From Streptomyces katrae (GTDB lineage: Bacteria; Actinomycetota; Actinomycetes; Streptomycetales; Streptomycetaceae): a stretch of 64,000 bases of DNA. The DNA is taken from positions 62,001 through 126,000 of the forward strand of contig NZ_JNZY01000008.1 of NCBI RefSeq assembly GCF_000717655.1. The letters run 5' to 3'. This document shows positions 1 to 11,507 of the stretch, piece by piece (within the stretch, counting starts at the first letter, position 1; each line of letters opens with the position of its first letter). A program made the translations under genes and the position numbers. The notes below the pieces were generated by a model. It was not told the DNA's origin. It did not search any database and saw nothing but the letters and a program-made list of their open reading frames with translations.

Positions 1-2141
1 GAGGCCGCCGCCCAGGTCGAGCCACGGTTGGCCGAGTAGAACGGAACCTGGCCCGCGGGGGTCCACACCACGGTGGCGCCGTCCGCCGAGACGGCCGCGG
101 AACCGCCGCCCGCGTCGCGCACCGGCGCCGCGGGGAACGGTGCCCAGTCGGCTCCGCCGTTGGTCGAATAGGCGCCGTGCTGCTCGCCGCCGAGACCGAC
201 CCGCACCATGAACTGCGGCTTCGACTGGGCGAAGTCGATACCGGTGGTGTTGGTGAACAACGGTCCGGAGAGCGCCTTGGAGGGGACCTTGGTCAGGTCC
301 TCGTGCCGGAAACCGCTGACATCGCCGAGCGCACTGATCAGGGGAAGACCGGGGGGCTTGATCAGTCCGAGCGTCGCGGTCTCCTCCAGGCCCTTGGCCG
401 GAATCGTCCAGTGCGTCGCCCGCCCGCTGTCCGCCGCGGTCACGTCGCGGCTGCCCCACATCCCCGATCCCGTGCCGTACAGCACGTGCCCGGAATCGAA
501 GGGGTCGATGGCCAGGGCGCCCATCCAGTGACCGATGCCGGTGCCCACGTAGGGCGCTGCGGAGTTGTCCCGCACCGAGGTCGCGCCGAGCGCCTTCCAG
601 GAGGCGCCGCCGTCGACCGACCGGTATATCTCGTCCGAGGGCCACCAGCGGTCCAGCGTGGTGACCATGACCGTGGACGGGTGCTGCGGATCGACCGCCA
701 GGCCCGCGAAGCCGTAACCGCCGCTGGACGGCGAGATGTTCTGCCAGCCCCCGGTGGACGGCGTGTACTTCCATACCGAACCAGCCGTCACGCCGTTCGG
801 GCCCGGCGCGTTGGTGTAGGTCAGGTACAGCGAGCCGTCACCGGACAGCACTCCGTGCTGCGGCAGCTGCCCCTTCGGCTGGCCGGGCACGGCCTGCCAG
901 GTGCCGCCGCCGTCGGTGGAGCGGTACAGCGAGGTGGACTTGTCGGCCACCCCGACGTAGATCGTCCGGCTGCCGGACGGGCCGAAGGTCACGAAGGAGA
1001 GACCGACTCCGCTGCTCGCACCGTCCTTCACGGGGAAGCCGGCGACCTGGCTCCACGTCACGCCGTAATCGGTGCTGCGCCAGAGCCCGTTCTTGCGGGT
1101 ACCCAGGTAGAGCGTGCGGTGGTCGGACGGGTCCACCACCAGCCGCTCGCCCATGGACCGGCCGTCCTCGTTGCCGCCCAGTTTGAACGGCAGGTCGGTG
1201 CGCTGGAAGGTCCTGCCCTGGTCGGAGGAGCGCAGGATCGCGCCGTTGCCGGCCCAGTCGTTGGTGTAGGTGCCGCTCGCGAGGTACAGGCGGTTCGGGT
1301 CGACCGGGTCGGTCGCCAGGCTCTCGATCCCCAGCAGGTTCCAGTCGGCTCCGCCGATCCAGTCGGTCAAGGGGGTCCAGCGTGCGGCGGTCGCGTCCCA
1401 GCGGTAGGCGCCGCCGATGTCGGTCCGCGCGTACAGCAGGTCCTTGCGGGCGGGGTTGAAGACCAGCCCGGTGACGAACCCGCCACCGACGATCTGCGCG
1501 TTGTGCCAGGTGTACCCGGCCGGGCCGCCCACCCTCACCAGCTTCCACCGCTGATTGCTGCTGCCCTGATCCGCGTACTGGATGAGCGGCACGCCGTCAC
1601 CGCGGGAACCACCCCATACGTCCAGCACCATGCCGCTGCTCCGGGAGACGATTTTCACCGCCCCACCGCCGACGTCCTCGATCTTCCACTGCTGCGCGGC
1701 GGCACCGTGGTCGGACTGCTGCTCGACGGCTGCCGCCGACTCTCTGGAGGCACCCCGGACACCGAGGACCTTCTTGCTGCTGCGGTTCTCCAGCTCGTAG
1801 TAGCCGTCCCGCGTCGGCCTCAGCCGCCATTGCTGACTCGCGGCACCGGCCACGCGGCTCTGCTGCCGTGTCCAGGCGCCGTCCGAGGTGTCCGCGCCGG
1901 GCACGTCCAGCACCTTGTCGCTGCGCACGGACACCACTTCGTAGTAGCCGTCGGAATCCAACGTCGCGGCCTCCGAGGCGGCCTGCACGAACAGCAGGTA
2001 GGGGCCGAGCACACCGGGCACACCCAGCGCCAGACCCATCGTCGCCCAGCGCCGGCGGTGGCGTCCACGCGTACGTCGCTCGCCACCGGCCGCGTGCGTG
2101 CGCCGATCGCGACCGTGGGCGGTGGGATCCGTCTCGTTCAT
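1..2141 (-). CDS. Secreted xyloglucanase, RICIN + GH74, C-terminus cut by window edge
   Basis: Reads leftwards from the ATG at 2141 and is still open at base 1, so 713 residues plus part of a codon are visible. Residues 1-55 hold an arginine-rich stretch and one hydrophobic segment (signal peptide or anchor). Residues about 56-185 are a RICIN-type beta-trefoil with three repeats, each ending in QQW or QRW. From about 190 the GH74 beta-propeller begins; the hallmark YARTDIGGAYRWD lies near 237-249. Asp241 in TDIGG and Asp546 in ALAIDPFDS are the expected catalytic acids of GH74 endo-xyloglucanases. BNR-like repeats (STDGG, SVDGG) follow. GH74 enzymes cut the beta-1,4-glucan backbone of xyloglucan outside the cell. 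The ribosome site is GGAGCAAGGAG. It diverges from the ECF sigma gene at 2665. A further domain beyond the edge is possible. Function confidence is high; exact substrate is inferred from family. Confidence 0.9.
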   Translation of the reverse strand, partial: MNETDPTAHGRDRRTHAAGGERRTRGRHRRRWATMGLALGVPGVLGPYLLFVQAASEAATLDSDGYYEVVSVRSDKVLDVPGADTSDGAWTRQQSRVAGAASQQWRLRPTRDGYYELENRSSKKVLGVRGASRESAAAVEQQSDHGAAAQQWKIEDVGGGAVKIVSRSSGMVLDVWGGSRGDGVPLIQYADQGSSNQRWKLVRVGGPAGYTWHNAQIVGGGFVTGLVFNPARKDLLYARTDIGGAYRWDATAARWTPLTDWIGGADWNLLGIESLATDPVDPNRLYLASGTYTNDWAGNGAILRSSDQGRTFQRTDLPFKLGGNEDGRSMGERLVVDPSDHRTLYLGTRKNGLWRSTDYGVTWSQVAGFPVKDGASSGVGLSFVTFGPSGSRTIYVGVADKSTSLYRSTDGGGTWQAVPGQPKGQLPQHGVLSGDGSLYLTYTNAPGPNGVTAGSVWKYTPSTGGWQNISPSSGGYGFAGLAVDPQHPSTVMVTTLDRWWPSDEIYRSVDGGASWKALGATSVRDNSAAPYVGTGIGHWMGALAIDPFDSGHVLYGTGSGMWGSRDVTAADSGRATHWTIPAKGLEETATLGLIKPPGLPLISALGDVSGFRHEDLTKVPSKALSGPLFTNTTGIDFAQSKPQFMVRVGLGGEQHGAYSTNGGADWAPFPAAPVRDAGGGSAAVSADGATVVWTPAGQVPFYSANRGSTWAAA

Positions 2142-2664
2142 GGGGGGTTGCTCCTTGCTCCGGGCCTGCCGCGCCCACCCGCTCAGGTCAGCGGTGCGCA
2201 GCGGCATACGGCGCCGTGGTCGGACGATCCGTGGGTGTGATCGTCTTCGGGTCGCCCGTCAGTCGCCACAGCTCCGCCAAAGGTTGCCGACCGCCGAAGT
2301 CTTCCTTGGACCACTGACGGCCTGACCCAGCGCGCGCAGATGGTGCTGGCGTCATCAGGAGGCTGGTACCACACGGGTGTCACCGCGGCACGTCGGCGCA
2401 CCGAGCAGCACCGCTCCGGCGTGCCGGATCTGCCCCTTCCCGTCAGCGGCGACGGACAGCCGCTGGTTCCACCCTGTACGCTCGCTCACCGAGAAGGTGC
2501 ACCTGTTCTTGTGCGGATCCGGCCTAGACACTCGAATCCGTGCAGCTCAGGAGCACCTTCTCCTCACTTGTCGTCAGATCGCCCAGCCCGGTTGAAAATC
2601 CGAGGCACAGGTGTGGCGCCGTACTCGGCGGATCGCTCCCCTGAGGGAGGGGGGAAGGGGGCTC
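2142..2664. promoter_or_regulatory. Divergent intergenic region between GH74 and ECF sigma genes
   Basis: This stretch separates two divergent genes and should hold both promoters. I see no convincing reading frame: short frames exist on both strands but match no family I know. The GH74 side ends with GGAGCAAGGAG and the sigma side with a purine-rich GGAGGGGGGAAGGGG. I could not find an obvious ECF-type -35/-10 pair or a clear long palindrome. Confidence 0.4.
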
Positions 2665-4215
2665 ATGAACACGGACCACGCGGGGCTGGTCGTCGCGGCG
2701 CAGGCCGGTGACGATCGGGCGCGCGAGAAGCTGATCGCCGCGTACCTGCCGTTGCTCTACAACATCGTCGGGCGAGCGCTGAGCGGACATGCCGACGTCG
2801 ACGACGTCGTCCAGGAAACCCTGCTGCGCGTGGTGCGCGACCTGCCTGCCCTGCGTTCCCCGGAGAGCTTCCGGTCCTGGCTGGTGTCGATCACGCTCCG
2901 CCAGATCAATGCCCACTGGCAGCGGCAACGCGCCTTCGCCGACCGGACGACGGTCATCGACGAGGCACTCCGGATACCGGACGCCGGCGCCGAACCTGAG
3001 GACGCGACGATCCTGCGTCTGCATGTGTCGGACGAGCGCCGTCAGGTTGTCGAAGCCCGCCGGTGGCTCGACCCGGACCATCGGGTGCTGCTGTCGCTGT
3101 GGTGGCAGGAAGGCGCCGGCTCGCTGAGCCGTGACGACATCGCCGCCGCGATGGGTCTCACGGTCGCCCACGTCGGAGTACGTCTGCAGCGCATGCGCGA
3201 GCAGCTGGAACTGAGCCGGACGATCGTCGCCGCGCTGGAGGCCGACCCGCGCTGTCCGGAGTTGAACGAGACCGTCGTCGGCTGGGACGGTCTCCCTGCA
3301 TCGGTGTGGCGCAAGCGGATCGCGCGGCACACCCGCGGTTGTACGGTCTGCACGGCGACGACGGCAGAACGGGTTCCGGCCGAACTGCTGCTCCTCAGCC
3401 TCGCGCCGCTGGCCGTCCCGGCCGGACTCATCGGCGCGCTGGCCGCCAAGGGCCTGCTGTCGGGCACGGCTGCGAGCGCCGCCGGGCCGGCCACGGCACA
3501 CGTCGCCGTCGGCTCGGCGACGGGAGGAAGCGGTCTGCACAGCTCGCTGATCGGCAAACTCCACGCGGTGACCGCTCATCAGCTGATGGGCCTCGCCACC
3601 GGCGCGGTGCTCATCGCCGGGACCGCCACCTACGCGGCCTGGCCCGAACCGGTGCACCGGGTGCCCGGCGTCATCGCCGCTCCCACGGCCGGAGATCCCA
3701 CGCCGAACCCGTCGCGGTCCACCGCGTCGGCTGGACCATCCCCGGTGAGTCCGTCCGCCGCAGCGGGCACTGTTCCGCTGGGCGCACAGTCACTGGAGTC
3801 CGTGGCCGACCCCGCCCTGTACCTCACTTATGCGGGCGACTTCGCGACGCTCGGCCGAGTGTCCGCGTCCAGCAGCGCGCAGGCACGGCAGCGTGTCACC
3901 TTCATGGTCATCGGGGGGCTGGCCGACACTCGGTGCGTCACCTTCCGCGCCGCCGACGGCCGCTATCTGCGCCATCGTGACCTGCGGCTACAGCTGAGCA
4001 CCAACGACGGCAGCGAACTGTTCCGTGAAGACGCCACCTTCTGTCCGAGCCCCGGGGCGGTCGCCGGGTCGGTGACCCTGCACGCGCACAACTATCCCGG
4101 ATCGGTCCTCCGCCACCGCGACGGCGGCATCTGGCTCGATGGATCCGACGGCACCCGGGCCTTCGCCGGCCAGGCTTCCTTCATCATGCGCAGGGCCTGG
4201 GCGACCGCTCCTTAG
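2665..4215 (+). CDS. Membrane-anchored ECF sigma factor with in-cis zinc-finger motif and C-terminal AbfB domain
   Basis: 516 residues. Start chosen at the ATG behind GGGAGGGGGGAAGGGG rather than an upstream GTG. Residues about 10-85 are sigma region 2 (core sequence VDDVVQETLLRVVRDL), about 130-190 region 4 (helix-turn-helix SRDDIAAAMGLTVAHVGVRL). A third module contains HTRGCTVC (His222, Cys226, Cys229), the Hx3Cx2C signature of zinc-binding anti-sigma domains. A hydrophobic stretch at about 237-265 and a transmembrane helix at about 303-328 follow, then a Pro/Ser/Thr linker and, from about 380 to the end, an AbfB (arabinose-binding, CBM42-like) domain. If the helix spans the membrane, the sigma part is cytoplasmic and the AbfB part outside. 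Flanking xyloglucanase and GH10/GH62 genes suggest it senses arabinofuranosyl-decorated hemicellulose and activates them. Release by proteolysis or a conformational switch is inference. ECF factors with C-terminal extensions are known as a class. Confidence 0.85.
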   Translation: MNTDHAGLVVAAQAGDDRAREKLIAAYLPLLYNIVGRALSGHADVDDVVQETLLRVVRDLPALRSPESFRSWLVSITLRQINAHWQRQRAFADRTTVIDEALRIPDAGAEPEDATILRLHVSDERRQVVEARRWLDPDHRVLLSLWWQEGAGSLSRDDIAAAMGLTVAHVGVRLQRMREQLELSRTIVAALEADPRCPELNETVVGWDGLPASVWRKRIARHTRGCTVCTATTAERVPAELLLLSLAPLAVPAGLIGALAAKGLLSGTAASAAGPATAHVAVGSATGGSGLHSSLIGKLHAVTAHQLMGLATGAVLIAGTATYAAWPEPVHRVPGVIAAPTAGDPTPNPSRSTASAGPSPVSPSAAAGTVPLGAQSLESVADPALYLTYAGDFATLGRVSASSSAQARQRVTFMVIGGLADTRCVTFRAADGRYLRHRDLRLQLSTNDGSELFREDATFCPSPGAVAGSVTLHAHNYPGSVLRHRDGGIWLDGSDGTRAFAGQASFIMRRAWATAP

Positions 4216-7176
<2,961 letters not shown>

Positions 7177-7283
7177 CCCGCCCGATCCACGGTGATCGCG
7201 ATTCGGGGTGGCCTGCCGACCCGCAGACGAGCGGTACACGGCCCGGGCAGCTCCTTCTGCTGACCGATACCCCACCGCCTCGG

Positions 7284-7314
7284 GGAACCCCAGCCGTGCG
7301 TCGGCTGGGGTTCC
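7284..7314 (+). terminator. Rho-independent terminator of the GH10/GH62 gene
   Basis: Perfect 12-bp stem GGAACCCCAGCC / GGCTGGGGTTCC with a 7-nt loop, followed by TCCCCCC. It stands about 108 bp after the xylanase stop. Confidence 0.8.
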
Positions 7315-7716
7315 TCCCCCCCGCAGCCCGCTACGACGCGGGACGGCCCGCCCACCACGCGGGCACGTCGTGGGCGCCAGCCCGGTGGTGATCCACCTGG
7401 TGGTCCGATTCCCATGCGCCGGCTGCGGGGACAGTTCGAGGGGGTGAGCTGACGGTTCCGTTCCAGCGGCCGGCAGCGGAAGATGCCTGGCGCTCCGGAG
7501 ATCGTCGTAGGTGAGCGGCTGCGGCCGCCGGGTTGTGAGTGAGGTGTCACGCTCCGTGTCAGCGTGGCTCGAGGGGCCGCGCCACGTTTACGTCGTCACA
7601 TCCCCCACACGCGGGACCGTCCGAGAGCGTAGTAGGGCCGCCCATGGTTGCGGGCGAGTCGGGCGCGGGACGAATATGGAAAGGGTCCACCCGGCTTTCG
7701 GGCGAGGCGAGGCACC
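7315..7716. other. Intergenic region upstream of the STAS gene
   Basis: No gene recognised. It presumably carries the promoter of the STAS gene at 7717. I see no SigB-type match with correct spacing and no repeat. Confidence 0.35.
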
Positions 7717-8223
7717 ATGCGAAGCGAATGCGAAATCCACATCAGACGCTACGGTGCGACCATGGTCGTCACCCCCGTCGGAGAGCTGGACGCGGACTCC
7801 GGCCAGGCCCTGAACGCGGTGCAGACGGCCCTCGACCAAGACGTCGCGGCGGTGGCGTGCGACATGCGCCACCTGTCCTTCCTCGACGTCGTCGGCCTCC
7901 ACCACCTGCTCGGCCTCGCCCGGGACACCCGGTCCCGGGGCATCGCCTTCTTCGCCTACAACTGGCAGCACCAGCCCCGGCGGCTTGTGGACTTCACCGA
8001 TGAACTCCTCCAGGGCGAAGGCCAGGACCGCCGTACCGCCCCCACCCGGCTCCTGCGCCGCACCCTGCGAGAAGCCACGGAATCCGCACGCGCCACAGGC
8101 GCGGCCCTCGCCAGCACGGCCGACCAACCTGACGCGACACCACACCGGGATGCCGACGGACCCGCCGCCGAAAGGGGGGTCGCCCCGGCGGTGCTGCCCC
8201 CAACGGGTGGGCACCGGGCCTGA
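7717..8223 (+). CDS. STAS-domain anti-sigma factor antagonist-like protein lacking the phospho-serine
   Basis: 168 residues. Start chosen at the ATG behind GGCGAGGCGAGG. Residues about 1-105 form a STAS domain (IRRYGATMVVTPVGELDADSG, then the strand-turn DMRHLSFLDVVGLHHLLGL). STAS antagonists such as SpoIIAA/RsbV capture HATPase anti-sigma factors; the loop is normally D-S-S-G with a serine phosphorylated by the anti-sigma kinase. Here it reads Asp57-Val58-Val59-Gly60, so no phosphoacceptor exists and switching by phosphorylation seems impossible. Residues 110-168 are a polar Arg/Ala/Pro tail without known domain. No HATPase or SpoIIE gene adjoins it; candidates lie at 12.7, 14.6, 24.0 and 58.7 kb. 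It could be a constitutive antagonist or a structural variant. Confidence 0.75.
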   Translation: MRSECEIHIRRYGATMVVTPVGELDADSGQALNAVQTALDQDVAAVACDMRHLSFLDVVGLHHLLGLARDTRSRGIAFFAYNWQHQPRRLVDFTDELLQGEGQDRRTAPTRLLRRTLREATESARATGAALASTADQPDATPHRDADGPAAERGVAPAVLPPTGGHRA

Positions 8224-8539
8224 CCCGCGCACGCCATATCGGCACGGCTGCACATACCGCGCGAGCCGACGCCGTACGGCCCGTGGCGGTGCTCGGCGGC
8301 GTCAGATGTCGCCGCTCCACACATCAGGGCCGCCCTTGCCTCCTCCTCGCCGACGGCAGCCGGTCCGCTGCCCGGCAGCGCTTGAAACGCAGACCGCCGG
8401 GCAGCCGCTCTGTGAAGGGACTCCCGACAGACGCCTCCGTGTAGGAAGCGCCGCCCCAAGGCGCTGCCACTGCGGCGATCAATGAATGCCCGTGGGACGG
8501 CCGACCTGTCGGTGCACCGTAAGAGAGGCGCAGAATGCC
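8224..8539. other. Intergenic region before SDR gene
   Basis: No reading frame of recognisable family on either strand, no repeat and no clear hairpin. It probably holds the SDR promoter. Confidence 0.3.
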
Positions 8540-9343
8540 ATGGACAAGACCTCGCACCCCCTTGCCGTGATCACCGGCGCCTCGAGCGGCATCGGATTCG
8601 AGCTGGCCCGGGAGTTCGTCCGCCACGGATACGACGTGTTCGTCACAGCCGATGACGAACTCCTCGACGAGGCGGTGGCCCGGTTGCAGCCCTACGGCAC
8701 GCGGGTCCACTCGGCCCGCGTCGACCTGGCGGCCGCCGACGGCGCGGAGACCTTGCTCGCGGAGCTCCGCGCCCTCGGCCGGACGGCGAGCGCCGCCGTC
8801 CTGAACGCGGGGGTCGGCCATGGCGGCCCCTTCCTGGAAACCGCCCTCCCGGATCTGGCCCGCGTCCTCGACGTCAATGTCTTCTCGACCGTCCACCTGA
8901 CTCACCAGCTGCTCAGCGACATGGCCCGGCGGGGCGAGGGGCGCATACTCATCGTCACGTCCGTGGCCGCCGAGATTCCCGGGCCGTACCACGCGGTCTA
9001 CAACGCCTCCAAGGCCTTCCTGGAGTCCTTCGCAGAAGCCCTTCACAGCGAGGTGAGGGATTCCGGCGTATCTGTCACCGCGTTGATGCCCGGTGCCACT
9101 GATACCCGGTTCTTCGTGCGTGCGGGTCTGCTCGACACCCGCCTGGGGCGAGCGAAGAAGGATGATCCCGCGCTGGTGGCGCGCCAGGGCTACCGAGCGC
9201 TCATGGACCGGAGATCACGCAAGGTTGCGGGATCTCTGCGCACAAGGGCACAGCATTCGGTGACCCGGCTCCTCCCCTCGGAGGCACGCGCCGCCCTGCA
9301 CCGCCGGTGGGCGCAGCCGCACGGCAGTCGAAGCCACCTCTGA
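8540..9343 (+). CDS. SDR family NAD(P)-dependent oxidoreductase
   Basis: 267 residues, classical short-chain dehydrogenase. Rossmann motif TGASSGIG near residues 12-19, NAG motif (LNAGVG) near 90, and catalytic Ser-Tyr-Lys with YNASK near 154-158. Start ATG at 8540 behind AGAGAGGCG; the in-frame upstream codons look non-coding. It is a close paralogue of the SDR at 57022: the two share PLAVxTGASSGIG, LNAGVGxGGPFLET, EGRILI and YNASKxFLxSFAxAL. The C-terminal 60 residues are Arg-rich. The substrate is unknown; members of this subgroup are usually annotated only as SDR. The convergent gene downstream is an alpha/beta hydrolase. Confidence 0.85.
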   Translation: MDKTSHPLAVITGASSGIGFELAREFVRHGYDVFVTADDELLDEAVARLQPYGTRVHSARVDLAAADGAETLLAELRALGRTASAAVLNAGVGHGGPFLETALPDLARVLDVNVFSTVHLTHQLLSDMARRGEGRILIVTSVAAEIPGPYHAVYNASKAFLESFAEALHSEVRDSGVSVTALMPGATDTRFFVRAGLLDTRLGRAKKDDPALVARQGYRALMDRRSRKVAGSLRTRAQHSVTRLLPSEARAALHRRWAQPHGSRSHL

Positions 9344-9436
9344 CCGCGCTCCGGCCCGGTTGTGAGGGTCACCGTTCCGGCCAAGAGCGCTTCGAGGCAT
9401 GCCGTGTTGGTCAGCCCGCTGCCGCTTCCCGCGCGC

Positions 9437-10246
9437 TCACTCGGCTGTGACGAAGTTCGCGATACGAAGTCCCCAGGTCTGCACGTCGGCGCGGGTGCGG
9501 GCAATGTGAAGTTCGCTCCGCGGTAGGTAGTGGGCCAGGGTGGCCGCCGTCGTTACGGGGTGGCCGGGGTCGTCCGCCCACGTCAGGATCAGTACCGGGC
9601 ACTTCAGCGCGGCGAGCGCGGTGGTAGGGGGCAGGTCGGATCGGGCCAGGCCGCGCAGAACGGCGGGCAAGATCGGTTCGGGTGGCGTAGGAGGGAACTC
9701 CGGGACGTCGGCGGCCGCAGCGGGCCGGTGCGCCTCACCCCTGGTAGCGAGCCAGTGCTCGGCTCCTTGCCGCTCGATGGTGTCGGCGGCGGCCCGGTTG
9801 GCCCGGGCATACCCCTCCCGGGTCGCCCAGGCGGTCGGCGGGAGCAGCAGCACCAGCCGGGAGAAGCGGTCCGGCTGCCGGACAGCGGCGTGAAGGCAGG
9901 TGCCGCAGCCCATCGAGGCGCCCATCGCGTCGACGGGCTCCCGGGCTTCCAGGTGGTCGAGCAAGCTCATCAGGTCATCGGCGAGAGAGACGTAGGTGTA
10001 GTCCTCGTCGACGGGCCGGCCGGTGGAACGGCCGTGCCCGCGTGCGTCGTAGCGGACCAGGCGCCGGCCCGCCCGAAGGACCGGCTCCCAGTCGAAGAGG
10101 TCCATCCGGTGCTCGACGTCCTGGCTCGTGAACCCACCGTGCGCGTACACCGCCAGGAGCCCTTCGCCTGCGTCGTCGTACACGAGCTCGGCACCGCGGT
10201 GGCGGAACCGGCCCTCGGTGACCGGCCACGTCTTGGGCGTCCCCAT
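9437..10246 (-). CDS. Alpha/beta-fold hydrolase
   Basis: 269 residues from the ATG at 10246 (ribosome site GAGGCG); a longer upstream extension in frame looks non-coding. Motifs: HGG oxyanion turn near residues 36-38, DARGHGRS near 63-70, and the nucleophile elbow GASMGCG near 108. The Asp of TWADDPGHP is the likely acid. The usual C-terminal GH motif for the catalytic histidine is not obvious; the region reads ARTRADVQTWG, so activity or the identity of the base is uncertain. Substrate cannot be predicted. It is on the same strand as, and 109 bp after, the 40-aa membrane peptide and CBS gene, so it could be cotranscribed with them. Confidence 0.8.
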   Translation of the reverse strand: MGTPKTWPVTEGRFRHRGAELVYDDAGEGLLAVYAHGGFTSQDVEHRMDLFDWEPVLRAGRRLVRYDARGHGRSTGRPVDEDYTYVSLADDLMSLLDHLEAREPVDAMGASMGCGTCLHAAVRQPDRFSRLVLLLPPTAWATREGYARANRAAADTIERQGAEHWLATRGEAHRPAAAADVPEFPPTPPEPILPAVLRGLARSDLPPTTALAALKCPVLILTWADDPGHPVTTAATLAHYLPRSELHIARTRADVQTWGLRIANFVTAE

Positions 10247-10355
10247 GCTTACGCCTCTTTCCGCCCTCGCGGCCGCCCACTCCCCCGCACTGCGAGGGGA
10301 AGAGCGAGGCCCGAGCGGATGCGGGGATGCGGGTAAGTCGCCGTCGCCAGGGTGC

Positions 10356-10478
10356 TCAAACGGTGCTGGCGGCATGAGCGTCGCGGACCACGCCTATTGC
10401 GGCCCAGCGGACGAGCAGTACTGCGGTGATGAGTGCGGCGGCAGCGATGGCGTACGTCCGCCAGGACTGCTGAGCCAC
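10356..10478 (-). CDS. 40-aa single-pass membrane peptide
   Basis: A GTG-started 40-codon gene directly behind a near-perfect ribosome site AAAGGAG. After a short polar start (MAQQSWRTY) comes a hydrophobic helix AIAAAALITAVLLVRWAAIGVV, positions 10-31, then a short polar tail. It begins 48 bp after the CBS-domain gene on the same strand, so probably shares its transcript. I recognise no family. The ribosome site, helix and operon position make a real microprotein likely; a membrane tether or partner for the CBS protein is speculation. Confidence 0.6.
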   Translation of the reverse strand: MAQQSWRTYAIAAAALITAVLLVRWAAIGVVRDAHAASTV

Positions 10479-10526
10479 GAAACTCCTTTCGTTCAGCCGC
10501 CGGCGCGTCCTTCGCGGCAGCAGCCG

Positions 10527-10949
10527 TCAGCTGGAGATGGCTTCGAGGAGATCGCCGACCTGGGGATCGGGCAGGGCGCGGGCCACGTCAGCCTGGGCGA
10601 CGATTCCGACCAGGTCGTGGCCGTCGATCACTGGCAACCGCCGTACATGGTGCTCGGACATGGTGCGGAGGATCTCGGAGGCGTCGTCGTCGGCGCCGAT
10701 CGTCACGGCTTCGCCCTGTGCAAGCTCGCCCGCCTTACAGCTCGCCGGGTCCTTACCCACAGCGAGGACCTTGGTGACGATGTCCCGGTCGGTGAGCATG
10801 CCCTTGAGCTTGTGATCGGTGCCGCAGATCGGCAGCGCACCGACATCAAGGCGTGCCAGCTTCTGCGCCGCCTCCAGCACGGTGGATTCAGCATCGATGC
10901 ATTCAGGTTCCGGAGTCATGATGTCGCGTGCGGTAGTCATCACAGCCAT
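10527..10949 (-). CDS. CBS-domain protein
   Basis: 140 residues made of two CBS motifs only: the first with ARDIMTPEPECI and LPICGTDHKLKGMLTDRDIV, the second with RTMSEHHVRRLPVIDGHDLVGIVAQAD. Tandem CBS domains (a Bateman module) bind adenosyl ligands such as AMP or ATP and act as energy sensors; stand-alone forms of this length are common in Streptomyces and are often stress-induced. Start at 10949 is preceded by CCTCCGAGACGGG; a second ATG nine bases downstream is possible. A close paralogue lies at 60718 (shared LKGMLTDRDIV, GELAQGEAVTIGADD, ADVAR-LPDPQVGDLLEA). Followed by a 40-aa membrane peptide. Confidence 0.88.
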   Translation of the reverse strand: MAVMTTARDIMTPEPECIDAESTVLEAAQKLARLDVGALPICGTDHKLKGMLTDRDIVTKVLAVGKDPASCKAGELAQGEAVTIGADDDASEILRTMSEHHVRRLPVIDGHDLVGIVAQADVARALPDPQVGDLLEAISS

Positions 10950-11039
10950 CCCGTCTCGGAGGATCGAAGACTCTTACTGGGCCCCTGCCCCCTCTTCCCT
11001 CACCTACGCATCAACAGGCTCGTGTCCCTGGGAAAAGGG

Positions 11040-11325
11040 AGAGGAGCACTCGCGATGTGCTGCATGAGCGCGTACACGACGTCGCCACGGCCGGATCCGA
11101 TTCAGCACGGCCACGCCGGTGTCCGCGCGGGGACTGCCCACGTGGACGTGCATCCGGCAGATCAGCTGCTCGTCCACCAGCTGGAGCGCCTCGCCTGCCA
11201 TCCGCAAGTACCCGGGTTCACGCGTGACCGGCCCGGCCGAGGTTCCGCGCACCGGCGCCGCTCCCGTCGCCGCCATCCGGCAGCCGTGAACCTCGGCGGC
11301 CGAGGCCAGGGGCGGCGTGGCCACG
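11040..11325 (-). pseudogene. Remnant of a GCS2-type carboxylate-amine ligase (glutamate-cysteine ligase family)
   Basis: On the minus strand one frame reads, around 11085-11310, fragments typical of the central GCS2 fold: AAEVHGCRM, TREPGYLRMAGEAL, LVDEQLICRMHVHVGSP and GVAVLNRIRPW. In intact family members the last motif continues into LPxLLALxANSPFW; here the frame turns to Arg-rich sequence just after RPW, and neither the N-terminal ATP-binding part nor the C-terminal half is present. So about 80 of roughly 370 residues survive. It is a decayed gene, not expressed as an enzyme. Basis is recollected family motifs; a protein search would settle it. Confidence 0.65.
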
Positions 11326-11507
11326 GCAAATGGCCTCCGACTTGCGGGCTGCGGGCTGCGGGCTGGCGCAGTTCTGCCTCGCCGAAGAGGAGGAGGATGG
11401 TTGACCTTCTGCAAGGGCGTTCCGTTGGTGGCCGGGACGACGACTCGGCGCCGAGGCGCAGCAGTCGTCGACCTCCGTCGCACACAGCCCGGGCCGACAC
11501 TGGAGGC

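Noticed and set aside
9437..10246. Calling the hydrolase a haloalkane dehalogenase or arylesterase
   Set aside because: Only the general fold and GASMG elbow are visible; the catalytic histidine is unclear, so no substrate was assigned.
10128..11507. Upstream in-frame extension of the PHP gene
   Set aside because: No ribosome site, no family similarity, and it crosses the CBS gene and the ligase remnant.
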